From Dehalococcoidia bacterium (lineage in GTDB: Bacteria; Chloroflexota; Dehalococcoidia; Dehalococcoidales; UBA2162), in the NCBI GenBank assembly GCA_011191975.1, contig DUFA01000133.1, positions 1 through 53,713 on the forward strand: 53,713 nt of DNA, written 5' to 3'. The notes beneath the pieces were generated by a model. That model ran no database searches and was not told the origin of the DNA. It saw nothing but the letters and a program-made list of their open reading frames with translations. Below are positions 24,517 to 33,779 of the stretch, piece by piece (the first letter of the stretch is position 1; each line of letters begins with the position of its first letter). The translations under genes were made by a program, and so were the position numbers.

Positions 24517-26112
24517 ATGTTTAATAATGAAGTCTGGCAAAAAAATACCGAAGCTATATTATGGAAGAGGTATTGCGGTTTTCTCTCTCTTTCTGTTAAT
24601 GAGTTTATGGAGATTCAAGATCGTCTACTCAATGAAGAAATTGAGTTAGTAGCACAGAGTTATTTGGGGAAAAAGATAATGATGGGAGCTATGCCCGGAA
24701 CTACAAAGCAGTTTCGTGAATTGGTACCATTAACCAGTTATGATGATTATGCATCCTACCTCAGCAATCAACAAGAAGATGTTCTTTCTCAGAAACCTGA
24801 TTGTTGGGCTCGTACCTCTGGTAGAGGTGGAAAACCAAAGTGGGTACCCTACACGGAAAGGGCAATTGACTGGATTGGGAGGATTGGTGTAGCAACGCTT
24901 ATCTTAGCCTGTGCTTCAAAAGAAGGAGAAGTTCGTATCGGGAAAAGCACCCGTTTGATGCAGAATTTACCATCCAGACCATATTATTCAGGAGTTGGCA
25001 CTTTCGCCCTCCTCAGACATTTACCACTTGTCATGATTCCCCCGATTGAGAAATATGAAAACGAACCTTTTGAGAAAAAGGTTGCAGATAGCTTCAAATT
25101 AGCCTTACGTAGCGGAGTGGATGTGCTTGGCTCCTTAACAACGGTTCTTGTAAAAATGGGTGAGCGCTTTACTGAAAACTCAGGACAGATTGCAATGTCG
25201 TGGCAGTTGCTGCACCCTAAGATATTATCCCGCCTTTTTCTCGCCTTCTTGAAAAGTAAAATAGAAAAAAGGTCACTATTGCCTAAAGACCTATGGCCTT
25301 TAAAAGGTTTAATCTGTTATGGTATGGACACCGAAATCTATAGAGATCAGCTCGTTTACTATTGGGGAAAAGAGCCGCTGGAAATTTATGGTGGTACTGA
25401 GATGGGGCTTATAGCAACTACAGCCTGGAATAAGAAATGGATGACTTTTATTCCTTTCTTCAGTTTTCTTGAGTTCATACCAGAAGAAGAATGGCTCAAG
25501 AACCGAAGTAATAATAATTATCAGCCATCCACCGTTCTACTAAACGAGGTCGAAGTTGGAAAACGTTACGAACTCGTCATCACAAATTTCTATGGTATGC
25601 CTTTTCTGAGATATAGAATAGGTGACCTCATTAAAATCGTAGCTTTGGAAGATAAAGAGACAGGTATCAAAATTCCACAGTTAGTTTTTGATAGCCGGGC
25701 AGATGACCTCATTGATCTTGGTGGGTTTACCCGGTTAGATGAAAAGACGATATGGTATGCGGTTAATAACACAAAAATAAAATATGAGGACTGGTTAATA
25801 AGGAAGGAATACATTGGCGAACACTCGGTTCTTCATTTATATATTGAGCCTAAGGAAAAGGTCGGAAAAGGGGAAATAGAGAACCTGGTTCACAACGAGT
25901 TGCTTTTAATTGACAAAGATTATAAAGATCTGGAAAATGTTCTTGGTGTAAAAGTCCTCGAAGTTTCGATTCTAAGTGATGGCACTTTCCAGCGTTATTA
26001 CAGAGCACAGCAGAATGCTGGAGTTGATCTTGCCCATACCAAACCCCCACACATGAATGCGTCAGAAAACGTTCTCCAAGAATTACTCCGTTGTAGTGAA
26101 AGCCAAAAATAA
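24517..26112 (+). CDS. GH3-like acyl-adenylating enzyme
   Basis: 531-aa member of the GH3/auxin-responsive family of ANL-fold enzymes. In plants these join an acyl-adenylate to an amino acid; bacterial members are poorly studied. The ATP-loop ARTSGRGGKPKWVPYTE is at about 96-113, YGGTEMGLIATTAW at about 290, and FLRYRIGDLIKI, the family's hinge block, at about 365. The start has only a weak ribosome site. The kinase gene starts 9 nt after its stop and its TAA is next to that gene's AAGGAG, so the two are coupled. With the radical SAM gene it forms a three-gene operon. Confidence 0.85.
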   Translation: MFNNEVWQKNTEAILWKRYCGFLSLSVNEFMEIQDRLLNEEIELVAQSYLGKKIMMGAMPGTTKQFRELVPLTSYDDYASYLSNQQEDVLSQKPDCWARTSGRGGKPKWVPYTERAIDWIGRIGVATLILACASKEGEVRIGKSTRLMQNLPSRPYYSGVGTFALLRHLPLVMIPPIEKYENEPFEKKVADSFKLALRSGVDVLGSLTTVLVKMGERFTENSGQIAMSWQLLHPKILSRLFLAFLKSKIEKRSLLPKDLWPLKGLICYGMDTEIYRDQLVYYWGKEPLEIYGGTEMGLIATTAWNKKWMTFIPFFSFLEFIPEEEWLKNRSNNNYQPSTVLLNEVEVGKRYELVITNFYGMPFLRYRIGDLIKIVALEDKETGIKIPQLVFDSRADDLIDLGGFTRLDEKTIWYAVNNTKIKYEDWLIRKEYIGEHSVLHLYIEPKEKVGKGEIENLVHNELLLIDKDYKDLENVLGVKVLEVSILSDGTFQRYYRAQQNAGVDLAHTKPPHMNASENVLQELLRCSESQK

Positions 26113-26121
26113 GGAGTGAAA

Positions 26122-28212
26122 TTGTCCTCTTTCTTATTAATGCCATTACTACAAGCAGGATTAAGCCTTCTTTTAATCCCGATAGTACTGAGAAAGCACC
26201 TGAAGAGTTCGGTTCACCGACTTTTTTCTTTTTATCTTCTTGCCCTGACCTTTTGGGGATTACTCATTTACCTAATGCGTTCCAGTCCAACTATTGAGGA
26301 AGCATATTCATGGGAAAAAATTATTATTCTCCTCGCACCGTTAGCATCCGTCCTTTTTTATCATTTTTCCGTTCGCTTTTCTGATATTAATATCAACAAG
26401 TGGTTTATTCCATCAGCATATGCTGTTTGCATTCTTTTTGCATTGATCTCCAGAACAAGCTTAGTGGTAAGTGGAATGCGAATGGCAACAGATGGATACT
26501 CCGCCAATCCTGGACCATTAATGCCGGTATTTGGTTTGTTCGGCTATGTTATGTTAGTATTCGCCTTTGTGATCTTAATAAAACTCGCAAGGACATCCCT
26601 ATCCCCAGAAATTAGAAACAGAACCACCTACATCATTATCGGGCTAAGCCTTTCAATGCTGGGTGGTTTAATGGACATTATTACCATATTCGGCATAACC
26701 ATTTTTCGCGGAGCTGTCATTGGCAATATGATTTTTTGCCTTCTTACTACTATAGCTATTGTCAGATATCATTTACTCGATATTAATATCGTGATCCGGA
26801 AAGGATTTGCTTATCTTATCGTAAGTGCTATAGTCACTTTCATTTATGTCGGTGTAATAGTTTTAGTTTATAACATCGCTCAACAAACTATCCCAATATG
26901 GGCTAATATCATTTTGCTTCTCGTATTGACTCTTGCTCTTCGACCATTGTGGATTAAAATCCAAGACAAAGTTAACAGATGGTTTTATCGTGGTAGATAT
27001 GATGTCCTTAAGGCGCTTCATAATTTTGCTCGTGAAACTCATGACATTACTGACCTCAATCAGATCAGCCACTCACTGGTCAAGCTGATAGAATATGCCT
27101 TACAAAGTTCAGGGGTTTTTCTTTTCCTTCCCTCCAAATCAGGGGATTTTATATTGATATCATCAACTCAGGAAACTGAGTTGAGTCTGGATAAACGTAA
27201 TCCTTTAGTAGTATGGATGGCTCATAATGAAGGGCTTCTTGAATTTCAGGACTTGTCCATAATCCCGCAATTGGAACCTCTTACTTTAAAAGAAAGGGAG
27301 GAGTTAAAAAGGATACATACCCGGTTATTTATCCCAGTTAAAACCAGACAGGGAGAAGTAATTGCTATAATCATCTTAAGTGAGAAGTTATCCGGACAGG
27401 AATATTCTGAGAGCGATAAAGGACTCCTTCTTACTGTTGCCGATCAGATAGCCACCGAACTGGAAAATGCCCGGCTCTACAACCTGGAAAAGTCCATGAG
27501 AGCGGAACTAGAAGAACAGGATAAACAAAAAACGGAATTTCTTCACAATATCGCCCATGAACTCAAGACGCCTTTAACTTCAGTTATATCTTCCTCGGAA
27601 TTGTTAAATACTCAGTTGTCAATGATCAATTCTGAACAGGTCGAGAAGTTATCCAGTAATATAAACAGAAGCGCGTCGCTAATGAACAGGAGGGTTACTG
27701 AGCTCCTGACATACGCTAGGGTGGAGATAGGAAAACTCAAATTGGAGTTGGAACCTTTGGATCCCGTATCGTTTTGCAGGAACATAGCTTCTCAGTTCTC
27801 ATTTCTGTTTCAGGAACGAAACCAGGTTTTTGAATTATCCCTGCCCGATTCTCTCCCAACAATTTCAGCCGATATAGAAAAGATGGAAGAGATAGTGATG
27901 AATCTGCTTTCGAACGCAAGCAAATATTCTCCGATTGGCGGCAATATTATTTTACGTTCTGAAATATCTGAAAACGATATAGTATTCAAAGTGGAAGATA
28001 GTGCAAAACCTATTTCTGATGAGGAAAAAGAAAAATTATTCCAGCCGTACTACCGGGTCGAAAATGATTCCGAATTTTCTCAAGTACCCGGATTAGGGCT
28101 CGGTCTTTCTATCTGTAAAAAGTTAGTAGAACTCCATAATGGCAAGATATGGATCGAGAACAATGGTAACAAAGGCAATATCTTTTGTTTCTCACTACCT
28201 ATTGAGAGGTAG
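26122..28212 (+). CDS. Membrane histidine kinase with GAF-like sensor domain
   Basis: 696 aa. I choose TTG at 26122, 5 nt after AAGGAG; the GTG at 26116 overlaps that site. Residues about 1-290 hold eight or so hydrophobic segments. A GAF-like region follows (about 300-455), then a short coiled linker, the HisKA domain with the phospho-acceptor His near residue 479 (NIAHELKTPLTS), and a HATPase domain with the N box NLLSNASKYSP near 595 and G box GLGLGLSICKKL near 658. No response regulator is in the operon, so its partner is elsewhere or absent. Overlapping context with GH3 and radical SAM genes suggests it senses the product or need for that pathway. Confidence 0.9.
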   Translation: MSSFLLMPLLQAGLSLLLIPIVLRKHLKSSVHRLFSFYLLALTFWGLLIYLMRSSPTIEEAYSWEKIIILLAPLASVLFYHFSVRFSDININKWFIPSAYAVCILFALISRTSLVVSGMRMATDGYSANPGPLMPVFGLFGYVMLVFAFVILIKLARTSLSPEIRNRTTYIIIGLSLSMLGGLMDIITIFGITIFRGAVIGNMIFCLLTTIAIVRYHLLDINIVIRKGFAYLIVSAIVTFIYVGVIVLVYNIAQQTIPIWANIILLLVLTLALRPLWIKIQDKVNRWFYRGRYDVLKALHNFARETHDITDLNQISHSLVKLIEYALQSSGVFLFLPSKSGDFILISSTQETELSLDKRNPLVVWMAHNEGLLEFQDLSIIPQLEPLTLKEREELKRIHTRLFIPVKTRQGEVIAIIILSEKLSGQEYSESDKGLLLTVADQIATELENARLYNLEKSMRAELEEQDKQKTEFLHNIAHELKTPLTSVISSSELLNTQLSMINSEQVEKLSSNINRSASLMNRRVTELLTYARVEIGKLKLELEPLDPVSFCRNIASQFSFLFQERNQVFELSLPDSLPTISADIEKMEEIVMNLLSNASKYSPIGGNIILRSEISENDIVFKVEDSAKPISDEEKEKLFQPYYRVENDSEFSQVPGLGLGLSICKKLVELHNGKIWIENNGNKGNIFCFSLPIER

Positions 28213-28229
28213 TAAAAAGGAGTCATGGA

Positions 28230-29723
28230 ATGAATAGTTCCGATAAAAGACCGATAGATGTTCTTATCATCGGTGGATTCGCTCCGACTACACTAACTGA
28301 ATTGGAACAAATGGGTACTATTTACAGCCCATTAACTCTGCTACTATCTCTGTCAAATAAAGACTCTTTCCAATATTCCCTACCCTCTGTTGGTCCTGTA
28401 GCGTTAGCGAGTTATCTTCGAAAGCATGATATTCAGGCAAAGGTTATGGATTTCTATTTCGATGAGGTGAAGTCTTTCGATAGTGATATCATTGGAATAT
28501 CATCAACATTCCTGGGAATAAAGAATGTGATAGAAATTTCCGCTATTGTGAGAAAGGAGAATCCGTCAGCGATAATTATCCTCGGAGGACCGATAAGCTG
28601 GTCGATTTCACCCGAAATTTTGCTTAGAGAGGTGCCAGAAATCGATTATATTGTTCGAGGAGAAGGAGAACAGATTTTTCTGGAACTGATTAACACTCAC
28701 TGCAGTAAGGGTAATCCTCACTCAGTTCAGGGTATTGCCTTTCGTGAAAAAGACAGGATAGTGGAAACAACACTGAGAGTGCCTTTAAGCTTTGATAATT
28801 TGCCATTACCTGAATGGGAATTAATGGGAATTCCTTGTACTGAAAGAGTCCCTGTGTTACCGATAGAAACAAGCCGTGGTTGTCCTTACAACTGTGTATA
28901 TTGTTCTGAAGTAACTTATTGGGGAAAGCCGGTAAGATACCGTAGTAGTACGTCGGTAATAGAAGAACTACTTTATAATGCAGAAGAATTAGGTATCACG
29001 ACCTATCGATTTACCGATTCTTGTTTTTCAGCACCAACCGATAGATGTGAGAAACTTTGTGATGATATATACACTCAATTGATAAGCAATAATACCAAGA
29101 TAAACTGGTCCAGCTATGCCCGTATAGAAAATCTAAGTCAATCGTTGCTTGAAAAAATGAAACGAGCTGGTTGTATAGCTCTTGATATCGGACTGGAGGC
29201 GGGTTCAACACAGGTACTTCGTAAGATGGGCAGAGGATATTCGCGTGAAAATGCAGTTCAGGTAGCCAAGGCAGCCAGAGAAGTAGGCATAATAACCAAC
29301 TTCAATATAGTTGTTGGATTCCCTGGAGAAACTGAAGAGACTGTAAAAGAGACTGCTGAAGTAATTAATGAAGCAGCTCCAAATACGTTCACCAGCTTCA
29401 TATTTTTTCTAACTCCAAACACAAGAGTCTACACACATTTGGAGGAATATGGACTTAATGGAGCAGGACTTTCCTGGAAACATAACACTATGACAAGCGA
29501 ACAGGCAATAGAAGCCATGTATAGAATCGCCCAGAATGTCTCTGAATCTACTTGTTTTCCCGCTGGCGAACAGCTTGCCTGCGGTCTTTCATCGATCGGA
29601 TATAATAAAGAACAAATTGAGGATTTTTTTAAACATATCAGGACACTATCATCAAATCCCAATGACTGCCAAGCCCTTTCACAGGTGAAACAGGTAAACG
29701 ACAGTTTTATGAAATACTGGTAG
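28230..29723 (+). CDS. B12-binding-domain radical SAM protein
   Basis: 497 aa. N-terminal cobalamin-binding-like Rossmann region (PSVGPVALASYLRKH, IIGISSTFLG, IIILGGP, then YIVRGEGEQIFLEL, about residues 45-160) and a radical SAM domain with the [4Fe-4S] triad SRGCPYNCVYCSE near 214-226. ALDIGLEAGSTQVLRKMGRGY near 315 and FNIVVGFPGETEET near 365 are typical of the BchE/MiaB-like elongator-fold group. The cobalamin motif D-x-H-x-x-G is not clearly present, so B12 use is uncertain. Starts 17 nt after the kinase gene, behind AAAGGAG. The reaction (methylation or ring rearrangement are common) is unknown. Confidence 0.88.
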   Translation: MNSSDKRPIDVLIIGGFAPTTLTELEQMGTIYSPLTLLLSLSNKDSFQYSLPSVGPVALASYLRKHDIQAKVMDFYFDEVKSFDSDIIGISSTFLGIKNVIEISAIVRKENPSAIIILGGPISWSISPEILLREVPEIDYIVRGEGEQIFLELINTHCSKGNPHSVQGIAFREKDRIVETTLRVPLSFDNLPLPEWELMGIPCTERVPVLPIETSRGCPYNCVYCSEVTYWGKPVRYRSSTSVIEELLYNAEELGITTYRFTDSCFSAPTDRCEKLCDDIYTQLISNNTKINWSSYARIENLSQSLLEKMKRAGCIALDIGLEAGSTQVLRKMGRGYSRENAVQVAKAAREVGIITNFNIVVGFPGETEETVKETAEVINEAAPNTFTSFIFFLTPNTRVYTHLEEYGLNGAGLSWKHNTMTSEQAIEAMYRIAQNVSESTCFPAGEQLACGLSSIGYNKEQIEDFFKHIRTLSSNPNDCQALSQVKQVNDSFMKYW

Positions 29724-29999
29724 AAATTACTCCAAAGTTTGTAATGCTTAAATTAAGTTCCACACATGCCTTTATGATTACTTATATAATCATCTATGTA
29801 TGTTCCATCAATTTGTACGAAAATACCATGGCCTCAAGCTCAGTTACTTAAACTAGACCTTGAAATGATTCGTAATAGGTTTTTCTACAGTCTATGTAAT
29901 TATAGGTATGTGCAGCTTTGCCAGTTACATAATACATCGTTTTATGTGGTCAGAAAATATCTATCTACCTGAGTGTGATCGCCTGCTTGCCCAGTTTGT

Positions 30000-31145
30000 T
30001 TACCTTTTCATTCTCACGAGCTTGGTAATAAGCTTTATCTTGCCCAGCATTCCTTTTTTATCAACCGCATTGATTTCAAAAAGAGATTCTATATTAACCG
30101 GCGGAACTGTTTCCTTCTCATTCTTAATAAGGCTGTTAGCCTCTGAAGGGCAGTTTATCACGCAATTACCGCACCCTATGCAGCGGTTAAGGTCTATACG
30201 GGCAATGCCACCGGATTTCTTAATACTGACAGCACCTACCTGGCATATATCCACGCAGATACCGCAGCCAGTGCAGGTTTCAGGATTTACCTCCGAGTGG
30301 TAATTGGCTGCCCAGAATTCCACCGGTTTGGGCAACATTTTTTGTATACCCAACATACCACAGCAGCATCCACAACAGGAACAGATAAATTCTATCTTCT
30401 GGGAGTTGGATGGCTGCAGGACCAGTCCTTCAGCAACGTTTTGGTGGAGAATATCTAGGGCTTGATCCCTACTGATCTCCCTTGCCGTCCCTGACATTAT
30501 GAAATTTTTAGCCCAATCGCCCAGAGTCATACATGTCTCCAGTCGGCTAGTCTGCTTGCACAGTTCACCTGTCATGCTCTTATTCTTCCGACAGATGCAT
30601 TCCATTATCCCGATAGGACCTTCCGTGGTTTTAATGAGTTCTGTTACATGGTCGTACCCGGTTACATTGTGTTTGACCGTGATGCTTTCACCAACTGGGA
30701 TAGTACGCATCTGGGGCAGTTCCGAACCCAAAAAACTCAATCCAAAAGCACTGGTAGAGGCATACTCATTTACGTCTTTAATGAACTCCTGAGTAAGTCT
30801 ATTCAGTTGCCCTTCATACATACCGACCACTAATGGCAGAACATAATAATAATTGGTACCATTCCTTTCAAGGCGCCCGATACTTCCGTTCTTCATCATC
30901 GCGTTCAGCATTTTCTCCGTGCCTTCGAGTGACAGCCCCATCACACTAGACGTCTCGTGTACCTGACTAGGGGTGAGTGGTTTATAACTCAGGTGCATGG
31001 CGAGTCGTGCTTCCTCTGGAGAAAAAATATGTTTCAAGAGTCTGATTTCGGCACCCGATTTAGTAGTCGGATAACCGAGTGTTTTGCTGTCAAGATGTTT
31101 TTGAAGGTTCCTATATATTGCTTCTTCTGCTTTCCTGTCGTCCAT
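30000..31145 (-). CDS. Winged-helix / dicluster ferredoxin protein, paralogue 1
   Basis: 381 aa. I start at ATG 31145, 4 nt after AGGAGGTG; upstream frame is leader. An N-terminal region of about 120 residues looks like a winged-helix (FSPEEARLAMHLSYKPLTPS...GSIGRLERNGTNYYYVLP). A middle region has ECICRKNKSMTG and C-x-Q-T-S-R-L-E-T-C. The Cys-rich block FICSCCGCCCGMLGIQ near 270 is followed by two [4Fe-4S] motifs, CTGCGICVDICQ and CIGCGNCVINCP. It may be an Fe-S sensor/regulator or an electron-transfer protein. A close paralogue lies at 38910-40046. Single gene with its own promoter. Confidence 0.85.
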   Translation of the reverse strand: MDDRKAEEAIYRNLQKHLDSKTLGYPTTKSGAEIRLLKHIFSPEEARLAMHLSYKPLTPSQVHETSSVMGLSLEGTEKMLNAMMKNGSIGRLERNGTNYYYVLPLVVGMYEGQLNRLTQEFIKDVNEYASTSAFGLSFLGSELPQMRTIPVGESITVKHNVTGYDHVTELIKTTEGPIGIMECICRKNKSMTGELCKQTSRLETCMTLGDWAKNFIMSGTAREISRDQALDILHQNVAEGLVLQPSNSQKIEFICSCCGCCCGMLGIQKMLPKPVEFWAANYHSEVNPETCTGCGICVDICQVGAVSIKKSGGIARIDLNRCIGCGNCVINCPSEANSLIKNEKETVPPVNIESLFEINAVDKKGMLGKIKLITKLVRMKR

Positions 31146-31208
31146 ATAACACCTCCTGTTACTGAAATGTGGAAGATGGTTAAGAGATTGGTTCATTTGT
31201 GGAGTTAT

Positions 31209-31237
31209 AGTGTAATTAGTAGGGCAGGAAAAGTCAA
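31209..31237 (-). promoter_or_regulatory. Promoter of ferredoxin paralogue 1, TACACT type
   Basis: Minus strand: TTGACT (31232-31237), 17-bp spacer, TACACT (31209-31214). The spacer and the roughly 60-nt leader up to AGGAGGTG resemble those of the promoter at 40626-40654. Confidence 0.65.
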
Positions 31238-31292
31238 GAAAGTGTAAGCGTCCTGAGAAAAGAAAGAAAGAATTGTATTACAAAGATAAGTC

Positions 31293-31321
31293 TTGACTCT
31301 ATAGCATGATGTATGTACACT
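31293..31321 (+). promoter_or_regulatory. Divergent promoter toward transglutaminase-like gene, TACACT type
   Basis: TTGACT (31293-31298), 17-bp spacer, TACACT (31316-31321). It fires away from the promoter at 31209-31237 and would give a leader of about 160 nt before the gene at 31486. Confidence 0.6.
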
Positions 31322-31485
31322 TGAGTTCCATCGTATAAGCATGTTAATAAACTCAGAACTAGAATTTACGAAAAGAATGATAGTCGTTGGAGTTTCTTTC
31401 ATCTTAGATAGTAGTCGATAAATAAGAATAAATGACGAAAACAACTTTCTTGTGGTAATCCAATCATATATCAAGGGGGGACACT

Positions 31486-32148
31486 ATGAAAAAATTAATG
31501 CTATTTCTTGTTGCGATCATGATCATGACGGCACTAATAATACCAACTTCTATTGCTTATGCGGCTGAGTACTCGGGGTGGTATGAGATAAGTGAAGCTT
31601 TATTAGATGGAGATGGAGCCGAGTTTATCGTTGACGATTCGTATCCTGTATTTCCAGGATCGACTGAATTCGAAAAAGTGATAGCAGCAGCCAACTGGGT
31701 TGCCTTCCACATGGGATACGAAAATGACCCATATCCTCCAGGTGATGTCTGGACATCTTCAGACCAACTATGTCAGGAAATAACACCGTATGTTGAAAAC
31801 TCAACATACGGAGATTGTGAAGACTTCTCCATAATGCTTTGTGCTCTGATGAGGTACTCCATAGGTGTCCCAGCGAATAGAGTTTGGGTTCAGGCTGGAA
31901 TAGTTGCTGTACCTATGCAGAGTGAGAAACCGCCACTTGTTGGGCATGCTTATGTTGTATATAAAGCGGAAAGAGGTGGAATATTCTATATTGAGCCGCA
32001 ATTTGGTGGATTTCCATATCGAGGTGCATATCCATCTCTCCTTCACTGGTACTTTAAGAGACCACCTCAATCAGGAGAAAGCGCAACCCTCAGGTTCAAC
32101 GACGAGTGGGTGAAAGGTGGTGGATTCTATTTAGCTGGACTTCGATAG
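31486..32148 (+). CDS. Secreted transglutaminase-like cysteine peptidase-fold protein
   Basis: 220 aa. A Sec signal peptide with cleavage after about residue 27 (LIIPTSIAYA-A-EYSG). The catalytic Cys is in YGDCEDFSIMLCALMR near residue 111, the His in VGHAYVVYK near 155 and an acidic partner in FYIEPQ near 168: the C-H-D/E order of transglutaminase-like (papain-fold) proteins. Start ATG behind AGGGGGG. Probably exported and active on peptides or cell-surface proteins; the reaction may be hydrolysis or transfer. A cysteine-protease-inhibitor-like gene follows 400 nt downstream. Confidence 0.82.
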   Translation: MKKLMLFLVAIMIMTALIIPTSIAYAAEYSGWYEISEALLDGDGAEFIVDDSYPVFPGSTEFEKVIAAANWVAFHMGYENDPYPPGDVWTSSDQLCQEITPYVENSTYGDCEDFSIMLCALMRYSIGVPANRVWVQAGIVAVPMQSEKPPLVGHAYVVYKAERGGIFYIEPQFGGFPYRGAYPSLLHWYFKRPPQSGESATLRFNDEWVKGGGFYLAGLR

Positions 32149-32301
32149 ATATAACAAAATGATCATTAAGAGAATCGATTGAACCTGATCTTGAGTATCG
32201 AGATGAACGCGACTTGATAATAAGAAATGCGTTTTCGTAAGTAATGAGTGAGTTGTTTAATAGAATTACCCAATAAGGACAAAAAATAACCTTCAGTCAT
32301 A

Positions 32302-32460
32302 AGATCGGCAAAGGCGTTGATTTCCGAAACATCGAATGATTATGATCGCGTACCGGAATGCTTAACCTACCGGGACCTACTGCGAGAAGGCGGTTTTTTA
32401 ATGAGTTAAGCCGATTTGGAATATATAACGATTGTAGATACGGTAGTCGTATAGGTTAGT
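32302..32460 (+). repeat. Degenerate 159-bp repeat, copy A (gene relic)
   Basis: Aligns with 33112-33270. Best-preserved shared block: ATCGCG(T/C)ACCGGAAT, then (G)GGTTTTTAATGA and CGGTTAGT-like ends. Copy A keeps one open frame of about 38 codons with a protein-like reading (S-N-D-Y-D-R-V-P-E-C-L-T-Y-R-D-L-L-R-E-G-G-F), without a start codon. It lies upstream of the I42 inhibitor gene. Confidence 0.55.
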
Positions 32461-32549
32461 GCGTTTTATCCGGATTCGCGTGTTAACGCAAATTTGGAAA
32501 ATTGACTACTACTTTAATTATCTCAAGTGCTTATGAGGACAACAATAAA

Positions 32550-32936
32550 ATGAAACTATTACTGTTCTGTATATTTATTTCTATACTGCTATCTTTGTCT
32601 GCCTGTTCTAATTCATCACCTAAAAGAATAAATATCGATGAATCATCCTCAGGAAAAGAGGTTGTCCTTCCTTTGAACGGATCTCTAAAAATAGCTCTAG
32701 ATGCAAATGCCGCGCTTGGCTATTCCTGGGATGAAGACTTCACCATCGATAATGAATCAGTGATAAAACAGACGAATTATGTATATAAGGATGCAGTTAC
32801 TCCAAGTATAGCAACTCAACTTTGGACATTCACTGCTGTTGGTATCGGTAAAGCTACAATTGCTAATGAATATGGTGGATTTAATATGCCCACAAAAAGT
32901 AAGAAAAGCTTCACTTTATTTATCGTTGTAGAATAG
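32550..32936 (+). CDS. Chagasin / I42-type protease inhibitor lipoprotein
   Basis: 128 aa. I start at ATG 32550, preceded by TGAGGA; a lipoprotein signal begins there and ends at the lipobox LSLSAC (Cys19). The inhibitor fold signatures are ALDANAALGYSWDED near 53 (family L-x-x-N-x-T-T-G-Y-x-W) and GIGKATIANEYGGFN near 100 (family G-x-x-x-I-x-x-x-Y-x-R-P-W). Some loop residues differ (NAALGY for NPTTGY; no R-P-W). Members inhibit papain-like cysteine proteases. It would be anchored outside the membrane, near the exported papain-fold protein encoded upstream. Confidence 0.78.
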   Translation: MKLLLFCIFISILLSLSACSNSSPKRINIDESSSGKEVVLPLNGSLKIALDANAALGYSWDEDFTIDNESVIKQTNYVYKDAVTPSIATQLWTFTAVGIGKATIANEYGGFNMPTKSKKSFTLFIVVE

Positions 32937-33111
32937 ATATATAAATATTGGCAACAGCAGGACTAATTATTATTAACGTGGTTTTAATTTTTATAACATA
33001 CTACACTAGGATAAAACCATCGATGTATCACTCATCCCCCTTTCATTCGAAAGAGTATGTACGCTGATTATTAATTTGAGATTGGTATGGTGTGCAGTTA
33101 TCTCCCGTCGT

Positions 33112-33270
33112 AGGATTGAAAAGGGGCTATTTACTGAACTGTCGAACAAGTAATCATCGCGCACCGGAATACTGAGACTATTGTGACCTAGCGAGAAAAC
33201 GTGGTTTTTAATGACTTGTGTCAGCCTGCTATATATATCGATCTTATAGGTGGCAGTAGGGACGGTTAGT
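33112..33270 (+). repeat. Degenerate 159-bp repeat, copy B (gene relic)
   Basis: Direct-repeat partner of 32302-32460. It reads partly R-A-P-E-Y and D-L-A-R-K-R-G-F in the same relative place as copy A but with stops and a frameshift. The two copies flank the I42 inhibitor gene. Confidence 0.55.
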
Positions 33271-33500
33271 ATCAATATTACATAAGTTTCATAATAAATA
33301 AACTTGATGATATAACGGCTTTGGGAAATTTTATCCTAAAGATTACTTAAAGTTTATTCGTAAAGAGACAAAGAGCTCACACAAAAGTACAATTGTATCT
33401 ATTTGAATATGTTACTTCGAAAAGAAAATGATATGAGTAACATTGATTGTTAATTCTCCGTAGTAAAGGGTGAGTAGCAAAGTTTGGAGGTTTTAAAGGA

Positions 33501-33707
33501 ATGACTTTTAATATTGGTGACAGGATAGTATATCGAGATTCAAACAGACATGGAGTCTACATAACAGGAGTGATAATCGATATCTGGAGAAATAGCAGGG
33601 ACTTAATAACTGGTTATTTTGCTAAACTTGATTCAGGAGTATTTGTTCATATACAACCTGATAATAATAAGTGGTATAAAGAAGTTGAACCAATTTTTAT
33701 AGTTTAA
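33501..33707 (+). CDS. Small conserved protein, 'DIWRN' family, copy 2 (68 aa)
   Basis: 68 aa behind GGAGG (33486-33490). It shares FNIGDRIVYRD, GVIIDIWRN and LDSGVFVHIQP with the protein at 23395-23628. Basic and hydrophobic positions alternate as in a small beta-barrel. No signal peptide, no membrane segment. It is followed 72 nt later by an SRPBCC gene. Function unknown; two diverged copies in 10 kb argue that it is a real protein. Confidence 0.68.
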   Translation: MTFNIGDRIVYRDSNRHGVYITGVIIDIWRNSRDLITGYFAKLDSGVFVHIQPDNNKWYKEVEPIFIV

Positions 33708-33779
33708 GATAATCAGCAGCGGGTGAATATTTACGAAAACATGGTTCTGCAATATTGATATTCGATGGAGAGTTATTAG

